Of a DNA stretch of 64,000 bases, positions 21,389-35,485 are shown in pieces. Each line of letters begins with the position of its first letter. Within the stretch, counting starts at the first letter, position 1. Location of the stretch: positions 8,804,001 through 8,868,000 of the forward strand of contig CM082588.2 of NCBI GenBank assembly GCA_040954595.2. The letters run 5' to 3'. The stretch is from Balanoglossus misakiensis (lineage: Eukaryota > Hemichordata). The notes below the pieces were generated by a model that searched no databases, was not told the origin of the DNA, and saw only the letters and a program-made list of their open reading frames with translations. Made by a program: the position numbers and the translations under genes.

Positions 21389-24172
21389 ATGCCTGCTTAA
21401 AGGACACCGACTTAGCGCGTTGTCTTTCTAATTCGGCGGGGACTTGAGCTTGGTCCCGCCGAGGTAACCGGGAGACGTCGCACACTAGCTGCCCTTCCTT
21501 CCCCTGTTCCCATGCGTTATATATCACGCCTGCTTAAAGGACACCGACTTAGCGCGTTGTCTTTTTAATTCGGCGGGGACTTGATCTTGGTCTCGCCGAG
21601 GTAACCGGGAGACGTCGCACACTAGCTGCCCTTCCTTCCCCTGTTCCAATGCGTTATATACCGCGCCTTCTTAAGGACACATACTTTGCGCATTGTCTCT
21701 CTTATTCGGCGGGGACTTGAGCTTGGTCCCGCCGAGGTAACCGGGAGACGTCGCACACTAGCTGCCCTTCCTTCCCCTGTTCCCATGCGTTATATATCAC
21801 GCCTGTTTAAAGGACACCGACTTAGCGCGTTGTCTTTCTAATTCGGCGGGGACTTGAGCTTGGTCCCGCCGAGGTAGTGGGGAGACGTCGCACACTAGCT
21901 GCCCTTCCTTCCCCTGTTCCCATGCGTTATATACCACGCCTGCTTAAAGGACACCGACTTAGCGCGTTGTCTTTCTCATTCGGCGGGGACTTGAGCTTGG
22001 TCCCGCCGAGGTAGTGGGGAGACGTCGCACACTAGCTGCCCTTCCTTCCCCTGTTCCAATGCGTTATATACCGCGCCTTCTTAAGGACACAGACTTTGCG
22101 CATTGTCTCTCTTATTCGGCAGGGACTTGAGCTTGGTCCCGCCGAGGTAGCCGGGAGACGTAGCACACTAGCTGCCCTTCCTTCTCTTGTTCCCATGCGT
22201 TATATACCACGCCTGCTTAAAGGACACCGACTTAGCGCGTTGTCTTTTTAATTCGGCGGAGAATTGAGCTTGGTCCCGTCGAGGTAGCGGGGAGATGTCG
22301 TACACTAGCTGCCCTTCCTTCCCCTGTTCCAATGCATTATATACCACGCCTGCTTAAAGGACACCGACTTAGCACGTTGTCTTTCTAATTCGGCGGGGAC
22401 TTGAGCTTGGTCCCGCCGAGGTAACCGGGACACGACGCACACTAGCTGCCCTTCCTTCCCCTATTCCCCTGCGTTATATACCACGCCTGCTTAAAGGACA
22501 CCGACTTAGCGCGTTGTCTTTCTAATTCGGCGGGGACTTGAGCTTGGTCCCGCCGAGGTAACCGGGAGACGTCGCACACTAGCTGCCCTTCCTTCCCCTG
22601 TTCCCATGCGTTATATATCACGCCTGCTTAAAGGACACCGACTTAGCGCGTTGTCTTTTTAATTCGGCGGGGACTTGATCTTGGTCTCGCCGAGGTAACC
22701 GGGAGACGTCGCACACTAGCTGCCCTTCTTTCCCCTGTTCCAATGCGTTATATACCGCGCCTTCTTAAGGACACATACTTTGCGCATTGTCTCTCTTATT
22801 CGGCGGGGACTTGAGCTTGGTCCCGCCGAGGTAACCGGGAGACGTCGCACACTAGCTGCCCTTCCTTCCCCTGTTCCCATGCGTTATATATCACGCCTGT
22901 TTAAAGGACACCGACTTAGCGCGTTGTCTTTCTAATTCGGCGGGGACTTGAGCTTGGTCCCGCCGAGGTAGTGGGGAGACGTCGCACACTAGCTGCCCTT
23001 CCTTCCCCTGTTCCCATGCGTTATATACCACGCCTGCTTAAAGGACACCGACTTAGCGCGTTGTCTTTCTCATTCGGCGGGGACTTGAGCTTGGTCCCGC
23101 CGAGGTAGTGGGGAGACGTCGCACACTAGCTGCCCTTCCTTCCCCTGTTCCAATGCGTTATATACCGCGCCTTCTTAAGGACACAGACTTTGCGCATTGT
23201 CTCTCTTATTCGGCAGGGACTTGAGCTTGGTCCCGCCGAGGTAGCCGGGAGACGTAGCACACTAGCTGCCCTTCCTTCTCTTGTTCCCATGCGTTATATA
23301 CCACGCCTGCTTAAAGGACACCGACTTAGCGCGTTGTCTTTTTAATTCGGCGGAGAATTGAGCTTGGTCCCGTCGAGGTAGCGGGGAGATGTCGTACACT
23401 AGCTGCCCTTCCTTCCCCTGTTCCAATGCATTATATACCACGCCTGCTTAAAGGACACCGACTTAGCACGTTGTCTTTCTAATTCGGCGGGGACTTGAGC
23501 TTGGTCCCGCCGAGGTAACCGGGACACGACGCACACTAGCTGCCCTTCCTTCCCCTATTCCCCTGCGTTATATACCACGCCTGCTTAAAGGACACCGACT
23601 TAGCGCGTTGTCTTTCTAATTCGGCGGGGACTTGAGCTTGGTCCCGCCGAGGTAACCGGGAGACGTCGCACACTAGCTGCCCTTCCTTCCCCTGTTCCCA
23701 TGCGTTATATATCACGCCTGCTTAAAGGACACCGACTTAGCGCGTTGTCTTTTTAATTCGGCGGGGACTTGATCTTGGTCTCGCCGAGGTAACCGGGAGA
23801 CGTCGCACACTAGCTGCCCTTCTTTCCCCTGTTCCAATGCGTTATATACCGCGCCTTCTTAAGGACACATACTTTGCGCATTGTCTCTCTTATTCGGCGG
23901 GGACTTGAGCTTGGTCCCGCCGAGGTAACCGGGAGACGTCGCACACTAGCTGCCCTTCCTTCCCCTGTTCCCATGCGTTATATATCACGCCTGTTTAAAG
24001 GACACCGACTTAGCGCGTTGTCTTTCTAATTCGGCGGGGACTTGAGCTTGGTCCCGCCGAGGTAGTGGGGAGACGTCGCACACTAGCTGCCCTTCCTTCC
24101 CCTGTTCCCATGCGTTATATACCACGCCTGCTTAAAGGACACCGACTTAGCGCGTTGTCTTTCTCATTCGGC
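21065..24172 (+). repeat. 8-monomer (1094 bp) tandem block, three copies
   Basis: The cgtagcac variant occurs at 21065, 22159 and 23253, each 1094 bp apart. This adds one copy compared with the same place in C1 and C3. Confidence 0.88.
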
Positions 24173-27100
24173 GGGGACTCTAGCTTGGTCCCGCCGAGGT
24201 AACAGGGAGACGTCGCACACTAGCTGCACTTCCTTCCCCTGTTCCCATGCGTTATATACCACGCCTGCTTAAAGGACACCGACTTAGCACGTTGTCTTTC
24301 TAATTCGGCGGGGACTTGAGCTTGGTCCCGCCGAGGTAACCGGGACACGACGCACACTAGCTGCCCTTCCTTCCCCTATTCCCATGCGTTATATACCACG
24401 CCTGCTTAAAGGACACCGACTTAACGCGTTGTCTTTCTAATTCGGCGGGGACTTGAGCTTGGTCCCGCCGAGGTAACCGGGAGACGTCGCACACTAGCTG
24501 CCCTTCCTTCCCCTGTTCCCATGCGTTATATATCACGCCTGCTTAAAGGACACCGACTTAGCGCGTTGTCTTTTTAATTCGGCGGAGAATTGAGCTTGGT
24601 CCCGCCGAGGTAGTGGGGAGACGTCGCACACTAGCTGCCCTTCCTTCCCCTGTTCCAATGCGTTATATACCGCGCCTTCTTAAGGACACAGACTTTGCGC
24701 ATTGTCTCTCTTATTCGGCGGGGACTTGAGCTTGGTCCCGCCGAGGTAACCGGGAGACGTCGCACACTAGCTGCCCTTCCTTTTCCTGTTCCCATGCGTT
24801 ATATACCACACCTGCTTAAAGGACACCGACTTAGCGCGATGTCTTTCTAATTCGGCGGGGACTTGAGCTTGGTCCCGCCGAGGTAACAGGGGAGACGTCG
24901 CACACTAGCTGCACTTCCTTTCCCTGTTCCCATGCGTTATATACCACGCCTGCTTAAAGGACACCGACTTAGCACGTTGTCTTTTTAATTCGGCGGGGAC
25001 TTGAGCTTGGTCCCGCCGAGGTAGCCGGGAGACGTCGCACACTAGCTGCCCTTCCTTCTCTTGTTCCCATGCGTTATATACCACGCCTGCTTAAAGGACA
25101 CCGACTTAGCGTGTTGTCTTTCTAATTCTGCGGGGACTTGAGCTTGGTCCCGCCGCGGTAGCAGGGAGACGTCGCACACTAGCTGCACTTCCTTCCCCTG
25201 TTCCCATGCGTTATATACCACGCCTGCTTAAAGGACACCGACTTGGCGCGTTGTCTTTCTAATTCGGCGGGGACTTGAGCTTGGTCTCGCCGAGGTAACC
25301 GGGAGACGTCGCACACTAGCTGCCTTTCCTTCCCCTGTTCCCGTGCGTTATATACCACGCCTGCTTAAAGGACACCGACTTAGCGTGTTGTCTTTCTAAT
25401 TCTGCGGGGACTTGAGCTTGGTCCCGTCGCGGTAGCAGGGAGACGTCGCACACTAGCTGCACTTCCTTCCCCTGTTCCCATGCGTTATATACCACGCCTG
25501 CTTAAAGGACACCGACTTGGCGCGTTGTCTTTCTAATTCGGCGGGGACTTGAGCTTGGTCTCGCCGAGGTAGCCGGGAGACGTCGCACACTAGCTGCCCT
25601 TCCTTCTCTTGTTCCCATGCGTTATATACCACGCCTGCTTAAAGGACACCGACTTGGCGCGTTGTCTTTCTAATTAGGCGGGGACTTGATCTTGGTCTCG
25701 CCGAGGTAACCGGGAGACGTCGCACACTAGCTGCCCTTCCTTCCCCTGTTCCAATGCGTTATATACCGCGCCTTCTTAAGGACACAGACTTTGCGCATTG
25801 TCTCTCTTATTCGGCGGGGACTTGAGCTTGGTCCCGCCGAGGTAACCGGGAGACGTCGCACACTAGCTGCCCTTCCTTTTCCTGTTCCCATGCGTTATAT
25901 ACCACACCTGCTTAAAGGACACCGACTTAGCGCGTTGTCTTTTTAATTCGGCGGAGAATTGAGCTTGGTCCCGCCGAGGTAGTGGGGAGACGTCGCACAC
26001 TAGCTGCCCTTCCTTCCCCTGTTCCAATGCGTTATATACCGCGCCTTCTTAAGGACACAGACTTTGCGCATTGTCTCTCTTATTCGGCGGGGACTTCAGC
26101 TTGGTCCTGCCGAGGTAACCGGGAGACGTCGCACACTAGCTGCCCTTCCTTTTCCTGTTCCCATGCGTTATATACCACACCTGCTTAAAGGACACCGACT
26201 TAGCGCGATGTCTTTCTAATTCGGCGGGGACTTGAGCTTGGTCCCGCCGAGATAACAGGGGAGACGTCGCACACTAGCTGCACTTCCTTCCCCTGTTCCC
26301 ATGCGTTATATACCACGCCTGCTTAAAGGACACCGACTTAGCACGTTGTCTTTTTAATTCGGCGGGGACTTGAGCTTGGTCCCGCCGAGGTAGCCGGGAG
26401 ACGTCGCACACTAGCTGCCGTTCCTTCTCTTGTTCCCATGCGTTATAAACCACGCCTTCTTAAAGGACACCGACTTAGCGCGTTGTCTTTCTAATTCGGC
26501 GGGGACTTGAGCTTGGTCCCGACGAGGTAACAGGGAGACGTCGCACACTAGCTGCACTTCCTTCCCCTGTTCCCATGCGTTATATACCACGCCTGCTTAA
26601 AGGACACCGACTTAGCACGTTGTCTTTCTAATTCGGCGGGGACTTGAGCTTGGTCCCGCCGAGGTAACCGGGACACGACGCACACTAGCTGCCCTTCCTT
26701 CCCCTATTCCCATGCGTTATATACCACGCCTGCTTAAAGGACACCGACTTAGCGCGTTGTCTTTCTAATTCGGCGGGGACTTGAGCTTGGTCCCGCCGAG
26801 GTAACCGGGAGACGTCGCACACTGGCTGCCCTTCCTTCCCCTGTTCCCATGCGTTATATATCACGCCTGTTTAAAGGACACCGACTTAGCGCGTTGTCTT
26901 TCTAATTCGGCGGGGACTTGAGCTTGGTCCCGCCGAGGTAACAGGGGAGACGTCGCACACTAGCTGCACTTCCTTCCCCTGTTCCAATGCGTTATATACC
27001 GCGCCTTCTTAAGGACACAGACTTTGCGCATTGTCTCTCTTATTCGGCGGGGACTTGAGCTTGGTCCCGCCGAGGTAACCGGGAGACGTCGCACACTAGC

Positions 27101-30100
27101 TGCCCTTCCTTTTCCTGTTCCCATACGTTATATACCACGCCTGCTTAAAGGACACCGACTTAGCGCGTTGTCTTTTTAATTCGGCGGAGAATTGAGCTTG
27201 GTCCCGCCGAGGTAGTGGGGAGACGTCGCACACTAGCTGCCCTTCCTTCCCCTGTTCCAATGCGTTATATACCGCGCCTTCTTAAGGACACAGACTTTGC
27301 GCATTGTCTCTCTTATTCGGCGGGAACTTGAGCTTGGTCCTGCCGAGGTAACCGGGAGACGTCGCACACTAGCTGCCCTTCCTTTTCCTGTTCCCATGCG
27401 TTATATACCACACCTGCTTAAAGGACACCGACTTAGCGCGATGTCTTTCTAATTCGGCGGGGACTTGAGCTTGGTCCCGCCGAGATAACAGGGGAGACGT
27501 CGCACACTAGCTGCACTTCCTTCCCCTGTTCCCATGCGTTATATACCACGCCTGCTTAAAGGACACCGACTTAGCACGTTGTCTTTTTAATTCGGCGGGG
27601 ACTTGAGCTTGGTCCCGCCGAGGTAGCCGGGAGACGTCGCACACTAGCTGCCGTTCCTTCTCTTGTTCCCATGCGTTATATACCACGCCTGCTTAAAGGA
27701 CACCGACTTAGCGCGTTGTCTTTCTAATTCGGCGGGGACTTGAGCTTGGTCCCGACGAGGTAACAGGGAGACGTCGCACACTAGCTGCACTTCCTTCCCC
27801 TGTTCCCATGCGTTATATACCACGCCTGCTTAAAGGACACCGACTTAGCACGTTGTCTTTCTAATTCGGCGGGGACTTGAGCTTGGTCCCGCCGAGGTAA
27901 CCGGGACACGACGCACACTAGCTGCCCTTCCTTCCCCTATTCCCATGCGTTATATACCACGCCTGCTTAAAGGACACCGACTTAGCGCGTTGTCTTTCTA
28001 ATTCGGCGGGGACTTGAGCTTGGTCCCGCCGAGGTAACCGGGAGACGTCGCACACTGGCTGCCCTTCCTTCCCCTGTTCCCATGCGTTATATATCACGCC
28101 TGTTTAAAGGACACCAACTTAGCGCGTTGTCTTTCTAATTCGGCGGGGACTTGAGCTTGGTCCCGCCGAGGTAGTGGGGAGAAGTCGCACACTATCTGCC
28201 CTTCCTTCCCCTGTTCCAATGCGTTATAAACCGCGCCTTCTTAAGGACACAGACTTTGCGCATTGTCTCTCTTATTCGGCGGGGACTTGAGCTTGGTCCC
28301 GCCGAGGTAACCGGGAGACGTCGCACACTAGCTGCCCTTCCTTTTCCTGTTCCCATGCGTTATATACCACACCTGCTTAAAGGACACCGACTTAGCACGT
28401 TGTCTTTCTAATTCGGCGGGGACTTGAGCTTGGTCCCGCCGAGGTAACCGGGAGATGTCGCACACTAGCTGCCCTTCCTTCCCCTGTTCCAATGCATTAT
28501 ATACCACGCCTGCTTAAAGGACACCAACTTAGCGCCTTGTCTTTATAATTCTGTGAGGACTTGAGCTTGGTTCCGCAGAGGCAGCCAGGACACGACGCAC
28601 ACTAGCTGCCCTTCCTTCCCCTGTTCCCATGCGTTATATATCACGCCTGTTTAAAGGACACCGACTTATCGCGTTGTCTTTCTAATTTGGCGGGGACTTG
28701 AGCTTGGTCCCGCCGAGGTAGTGGGGAGACGTCGCACACTAGCTGCCCTTCCTTCCCCTGTTCCCATGCGTTATATCCCACGCCTGCTTAAAGGACACCG
28801 ACTTAGCGCGTTGTCTTTCTAATTCGGCGGGGACTTGAGCTTGGTCCCGCCGAGGTAACAGGGAGACGTCGCACACTAGCTGCACTTCCTTCCCCTGTTC
28901 CCATGCGTTATATACCACGCCTGCTTAAAGGACACCGACTTAGCGCGTTGTCTTTCTAATTCGGCGGGGACTTGAGCTTGGTCCCGCCGAGGTAACCGGG
29001 AGACGTCGCACACTAGCTGCCCTTCCTTCCCCTGTTCCCATGCGTTATATATCACGCCTGTTTAAAGGAAACCGACTTAGCGCGTTGTCTTTCTATTTCG
29101 GCGGGGACTTGAGCTTGGTCCCGCCGAAGCAGTGGGGAGACGTCGCACACTAGCTGCCCTTCCTTCCCCTGTTCCAATGCGTTATATACCGCGCCTTCTT
29201 AAGGACACAGACTTTGCGCATTGTCTTTCTAATTCGGCGGGGACTTGAGCTTGGTCCCGCCGAGGTAACCGGGAGATGTCGCACACTAGCTGCCCTTCCT
29301 TCCCCTGTTCCAATGCATTATATACCACGCCTGCTTAAAGGACACCAACTTAGCGCCTTGTCATTATAATTCTGTGGGGACTTGAGCTTGGTTCCGCAGA
29401 GGCAGCCAGGACACGACGCACACTAGCTGCCCTTCCTTCCCCTATTCCCATGCGTTATATACCACGCCTGCTTAAAGGACACCGACTTAGCGCGTTGTCT
29501 TTCTAATTCGTCGGGGACTTGAGCTTGGTCCCGCCGAGGTAACCGGGAGACGTCGCACACTAGCTGCCCTTCCTTCCCCTGTTCCCATGCGTTATATATC
29601 ACGCCTGTTTAAAGGACACCGACTTAGCGCGTTGTCTTTCTAATTCGGCGGGGACTTGAGCTTGGTCCCGCCGAGGTAACAGGGAGACGTCGCACACTAG
29701 CTGCCCTTCCTTCCCCTGTTCCCATGCGTTATATATCACGCCTGTTTAAAGGACACCGACTTAGCGCGTTGTCTTTCTAATTCGGCGGGGACTTGAGCTT
29801 GGTCCCGCCGAGGTAGTGGGGAGACGTCGCACACTAGCTGCCCTTCCTTCCCCTGTTCCAATGCGTTATATACCGCGCCTTCTTAAGGACACAGACTTTG
29901 CGCATTGTCTCTCTTATTCGGCAGGGACTTGAGCTTGGTCCCGCCGAGGTAGCCGGGAGACGTAGCACACTAGCTGCCCTTCCTTCTCTTGTTCCCATGC
30001 GTTATATACCACGCCTGCTTAAAGGACACCGACTTAGCGCGTTGTCTTTTTAATTCGGCGGAGAATTGAGCTTGGTCCCGTCGAGGTAGCGGGGAGATGT

Positions 30101-30284
30101 CGTACACTAGCTGCCCTTCCTTCCCCTGTTCCAATGCATTATATACCACGCCTGCTTAAAGGACACCGACTTAGCACGTTGTCTTTCTAATTCGGCGGGG
30201 ACTTGAGCTTGGTCCCGCCGAGGTAACCGGGACACGACGCACACTAGCTGCCCTTCCTTCCCCTATTCCCCTGCGTTATATACC
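21389..30284 (+). repeat. Long higher-order unit C2 (8896 bp, 65 monomers)
   Basis: This is the most complete of the four C units. It has an 8-monomer block repeated along 21065-24172, then the taattaggcgg, ttcagcttggtcctg, gagataacagg, cactggctgc and gaagtcgcacactatctg variants in fixed order, and finally the aagcagtgg and tcattataattctg monomers. Unit C4 matches its tail at an offset of 13003 bp (29127 and 42130). Confidence 0.88.
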
Positions 30285-31974
30285 ATGCCTGCTTAAAGGA
30301 CACCGACTTAGCGCGTTGTCTTTCTAATTCGGCGGGGACTTGAGCTTGGTCCCGCCGAGGTAACCGGGAGACGTCGCACACTAGCTGCCCTTCCTTCCCC
30401 TGTTCCCATGCGTTATATATCACGCCTGCTTAAAGGACACCGACTTAGCGCGTTGTCTTTTTAATTCGGCGGGGACTTGATCTTGGTCTCGCCGAGGTAA
30501 CCGGGAGACGTCGCACACTAGCTGCCCTTCCTTCCCCTGTTCCAATGCGTTATATACCGCGCCTTCTTAAGGACACATACTTTGCGCATTGTCTCTCTTA
30601 TTCGGCGGGGACTTGAGCTTGGTCCCGCCGAGGTAACCGGGAGACGTCGCACACTAGCTGCCCTTCCTTCCCCTGTTCCCATGCGTTATATATCACGCCT
30701 GTTTAAAGGACACCGACTTAGCGCGTTGTCTTTCTAATTCGGCGGGGACTTGAGCTTGGTCCCGCCGAGGTAGTGGGGAGACGTCGCACACTAGCTGCCC
30801 TTCCTTCCCCTGTTCCCATGCGTTATATACCACGCCTGCTTAAAGGACACCGACTTAGCGCGTTGTCTTTCTCATTCGGCGGGGACTTGAGCTTGGTCCC
30901 GCCGAGGTAGTGGGGAGACGTCGCACACTAGCTGCCCTTCCTTCCCCTGTTCCAATGCGTTATATACCGCGCCTTCTTAAGGACACAGACTTTGCGCATT
31001 GTCTCTCTTATTCGGCAGGGACTTGAGCTTGGTCCCGCCGAGGTAGCCGGGAGACGTAGCACACTAGCTGCCCTTCCTTCTCTTGTTCCCATGCGTTATA
31101 TACCACGCCTGCTTAAAGGACACCGACTTAGCGCGTTGTCTTTTTAATTCGGCGGAGAATTGAGCTTGGTCCCGTCGAGGTAGCGGGGAGATGTCGTACA
31201 CTAGCTGCCCTTCCTTCCCCTGTTCCAATGCATTATATACCACGCCTGCTTAAAGGACACCGACTTAGCACGTTGTCTTTCTAATTCGGCGGGGACTTGA
31301 GCTTGGTCCCGCCGAGGTAACCGGGACACGACGCACACTAGCTGCCCTTCCTTCCCCTATTCCCCTGCGTTATATACCACGCCTGCTTAAAGGACACCGA
31401 CTTAGCGCGTTGTCTTTCTAATTCGGCGGGGACTTGAGCTTGGTCCCGCCGAGGTAACCGGGAGACGTCGCACACTAGCTGCCCTTCCTTCCCCTGTTCC
31501 CATGCGTTATATATCACGCCTGCTTAAAGGACACCGACTTAGCGCGTTGTCTTTTTAATTCGGCGGGGACTTGATCTTGGTCTCGCCGAGGTAACCGGGA
31601 GACGTCGCACACTAGCTGCCCTTCTTTCCCCTGTTCCAATGCGTTATATACCGCGCCTTCTTAAGGACACATACTTTGCGCATTGTCTCTCTTATTCGGC
31701 GGGGACTTGAGCTTGGTCCCGCCGAGGTAACCGGGAGACGTCGCACACTAGCTGCCCTTCCTTCCCCTGTTCCCATGCGTTATATATCACGCCTGTTTAA
31801 AGGACACCGACTTAGCGCGTTGTCTTTCTAATTCGGCGGGGACTTGAGCTTGGTCCCGCCGAGGTAGTGGGGAGACGTCGCACACTAGCTGCCCTTCCTT
31901 CCCCTGTTCCCATGCGTTATATACCACGCCTGCTTAAAGGACACCGACTTAGCGCGTTGTCTTTCTCATTCGGC
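29961..31974 (+). repeat. 8-monomer (1094 bp) tandem block, two copies
   Basis: The cgtagcac variant occurs at 29961 and 31055, 1094 bp apart. The run closes with the ggggactcta monomer at 31975. Confidence 0.86.
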
Positions 31975-34900
31975 GGGGACTCTAGCTTGGTCCCGCCGAG
32001 GTAACAGGGAGACGTCGCACACTAGCTGCACTTCCTTCCCCTGTTCCCATGCGTTATATACCACGCCTGCTTAAAGGACACCGACTTAGCACGTTGTCTT
32101 TCTAATTCGGCGGGGACTTGAGCTTGGTCCCGCCGAGGTAACCGGGACACGACGCACACTAGCTGCCCTTCCTTCCCCTATTCCCATGCGTTATATACCA
32201 CGCCTGCTTAAAGGACACCGACTTAACGCGTTGTCTTTCTAATTCGGCGGGGACTTGAGCTTGGTCCCGCCGAGGTAACCGGGAGACGTCGCACACTAGC
32301 TGCCCTTCCTTCCCCTGTTCCCATGCGTTATATATCACGCCTGCTTAAAGGACACCGACTTAGCGCGTTGTCTTTTTAATTCGGCGGAGAATTGAGCTTG
32401 GTCCCGCCGAGGTAGTGGGGAGACGTCGCACACTAGCTGCCCTTCCTTCCCCTGTTCCAATGCGTTATATACCGCGCCTTCTTAAGGACACAGACTTTGC
32501 GCATTGTCTCTCTTATTCGGCGGGGACTTGAGCTTGGTCCCGCCGAGGTAACCGGGAGACGTCGCACACTAGCTGCCCTTCCTTTTCCTGTTCCCATGCG
32601 TTATATACCACACCTGCTTAAAGGACACCGACTTAGCGCGATGTCTTTCTAATTCGGCGGGGACTTGAGCTTGGTCCCGCCGAGGTAACAGGGGAGACGT
32701 CGCACACTAGCTGCACTTCCTTTCCCTGTTCCCATGCGTTATATACCACGCCTGCTTAAAGGACACCGACTTAGCACGTTGTCTTTTTAATTCGGCGGGG
32801 ACTTGAGCTTGGTCCCGCCGAGGTAGCCGGGAGACGTCGCACACTAGCTGCCCTTCCTTCTCTTGTTCCCATGCGTTATATACCACGCCTGCTTAAAGGA
32901 CACCGACTTAGCGTGTTGTCTTTCTAATTCTGCGGGGACTTGAGCTTGGTCCCGCCGCGGTAGCAGGGAGACGTCGCACACTAGCTGCACTTCCTTCCCC
33001 TGTTCCCATGCGTTATATACCACGCCTGCTTAAAGGACACCGACTTGGCGCGTTGTCTTTCTAATTCGGCGGGGACTTGAGCTTGGTCTCGCCGAGGTAA
33101 CCGGGAGACGTCGCACACTAGCTGCCTTTCCTTCCCCTGTTCCCGTGCGTTATATACCACGCCTGCTTAAAGGACACCGACTTAGCGTGTTGTCTTTCTA
33201 ATTCTGCGGGGACTTGAGCTTGGTCCCGTCGCGGTAGCAGGGAGACGTCGCACACTAGCTGCACTTCCTTCCCCTGTTCCCATGCGTTATATACCACGCC
33301 TGCTTAAAGGACACCGACTTGGCGCGTTGTCTTTCTAATTCGGCGGGGACTTGAGCTTGGTCTCGCCGAGGTAGCCGGGAGACGTCGCACACTAGCTGCC
33401 CTTCCTTCTCTTGTTCCCATGCGTTATATACCACGCCTGCTTAAAGGACACCGACTTGGCGCGTTGTCTTTCTAATTAGGCGGGGACTTGATCTTGGTCT
33501 CGCCGAGGTAACCGGGAGACGTCGCACACTAGCTGCCCTTCCTTCCCCTGTTCCAATGCGTTATATACCGCGCCTTCTTAAGGACACAGACTTTGCGCAT
33601 TGTCTCTCTTATTCGGCGGGGACTTGAGCTTGGTCCCGCCGAGGTAACCGGGAGACGTCGCACACTAGCTGCCCTTCCTTTTCCTGTTCCCATGCGTTAT
33701 ATACCACACCTGCTTAAAGGACACCGACTTAGCGCGTTGTCTTTTTAATTCGGCGGAGAATTGAGCTTGGTCCCGCCGAGGTAGTGGGGAGACGTCGCAC
33801 ACTAGCTGCCCTTCCTTCCCCTGTTCCAATGCGTTATATACCGCGCCTTCTTAAGGACACAGACTTTGCGCATTGTCTCTCTTATTCGGCGGGGACTTCA
33901 GCTTGGTCCTGCCGAGGTAACCGGGAGACGTCGCACACTAGCTGCCCTTCCTTTTCCTGTTCCCATGCGTTATATACCACACCTGCTTAAAGGACACCGA
34001 CTTAGCGCGATGTCTTTCTAATTCGGCGGGGACTTGAGCTTGGTCCCGCCGAGATAACAGGGGAGACGTCGCACACTAGCTGCACTTCCTTCCCCTGTTC
34101 CCATGCGTTATATACCACGCCTGCTTAAAGGACACCGACTTAGCACGTTGTCTTTTTAATTCGGCGGGGACTTGAGCTTGGTCCCGCCGAGGTAGCCGGG
34201 AGACGTCGCACACTAGCTGCCGTTCCTTCTCTTGTTCCCATGCGTTATAAACCACGCCTTCTTAAAGGACACCGACTTAGCGCGTTGTCTTTCTAATTCG
34301 GCGGGGACTTGAGCTTGGTCCCGACGAGGTAACAGGGAGACGTCGCACACTAGCTGCACTTCCTTCCCCTGTTCCCATGCGTTATATACCACGCCTGCTT
34401 AAAGGACACCGACTTAGCACGTTGTCTTTCTAATTCGGCGGGGACTTGAGCTTGGTCCCGCCGAGGTAACCGGGACACGACGCACACTAGCTGCCCTTCC
34501 TTCCCCTATTCCCATGCGTTATATACCACGCCTGCTTAAAGGACACCGACTTAGCGCGTTGTCTTTCTAATTCGGCGGGGACTTGAGCTTGGTCCCGCCG
34601 AGGTAACCGGGAGACGTCGCACACTGGCTGCCCTTCCTTCCCCTGTTCCCATGCGTTATATATCACGCCTGTTTAAAGGACACCGACTTAGCGCGTTGTC
34701 TTTCTAATTCGGCGGGGACTTGATCTTGGTCCCGCCGAGGTAACAGGGGAGACGTCGCACACTAGCTGCACTTCCTTCCCCTGTTCCAATGCGTTATATA
34801 CCGCGCCTTCTTAAGGACACAGACTTTGCGCATTGTCTCTCTTATTCGGCGGGGACTTGAGCTTGGTCCCGCCGAGGTAACCGGGAGACGTCGCACACTA

Positions 34901-35485
34901 GCTGCCCTTCCTTTTCCTGTTCCCATACGTTATATACCACGCCTGCTTAAAGGACACCGACTTAGCGCGTTGTCTTTTTAATTCGGCGGAGAATTGAGCT
35001 TGGTCCCGCCGAGGTAGTGGGGAGACGTCGCACACTAGCTGCCCTTCCTTCCCCTGTTCCAATGCGTTATATACCGCGCCTTCTTAAGGACACAGACTTT
35101 GCGCATTGTCTCTCTTATTCGGCGGGAACTTGAGCTTGGTCCTGCCGAGGTAACCGGGAGACGTCGCACACTAGCTGCCCTTCCTTTTCCTGTTCCCATG
35201 CGTTATATACCACACCTGCTTAAAGGACACCGACTTAGCGCGTTGTCTTTTTAATTCGGCGGAGAATTGAGCTTGGTCCCGTCGAGGTAGCGGGGAGATG
35301 TCGTACACTAGCTGCCCTTCCTTCCCCTGTTCCAATGCATTATATACCACGCCTGCTTAAAGGACACCGACTTAGCACGTTGTCTTTCTAATTCGGCGGG
35401 GACTTGAGCTTGGTCCCGCCGAGGTAACCGGGACACGACGCACACTAGCTGCCCTTCCTTCCCCTATTCCCCTGCGTTATATACC
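30285..35485 (+). repeat. Long higher-order unit C3 (5201 bp, truncated by 19 monomers)
   Basis: C3 follows C2 at an offset of 7802 bp (25982 and 33784). Near 35230 it jumps to sequence that in C2 and C1 lies just before the next unit start: the gagaattgagcttggtcccgtcgagg monomer. The missing part corresponds to about 2601 bp of C4 (7802 minus 5201), exactly 19 monomers. The join is between two similar monomers and leaves the 137-bp rhythm intact. Confidence 0.85.
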
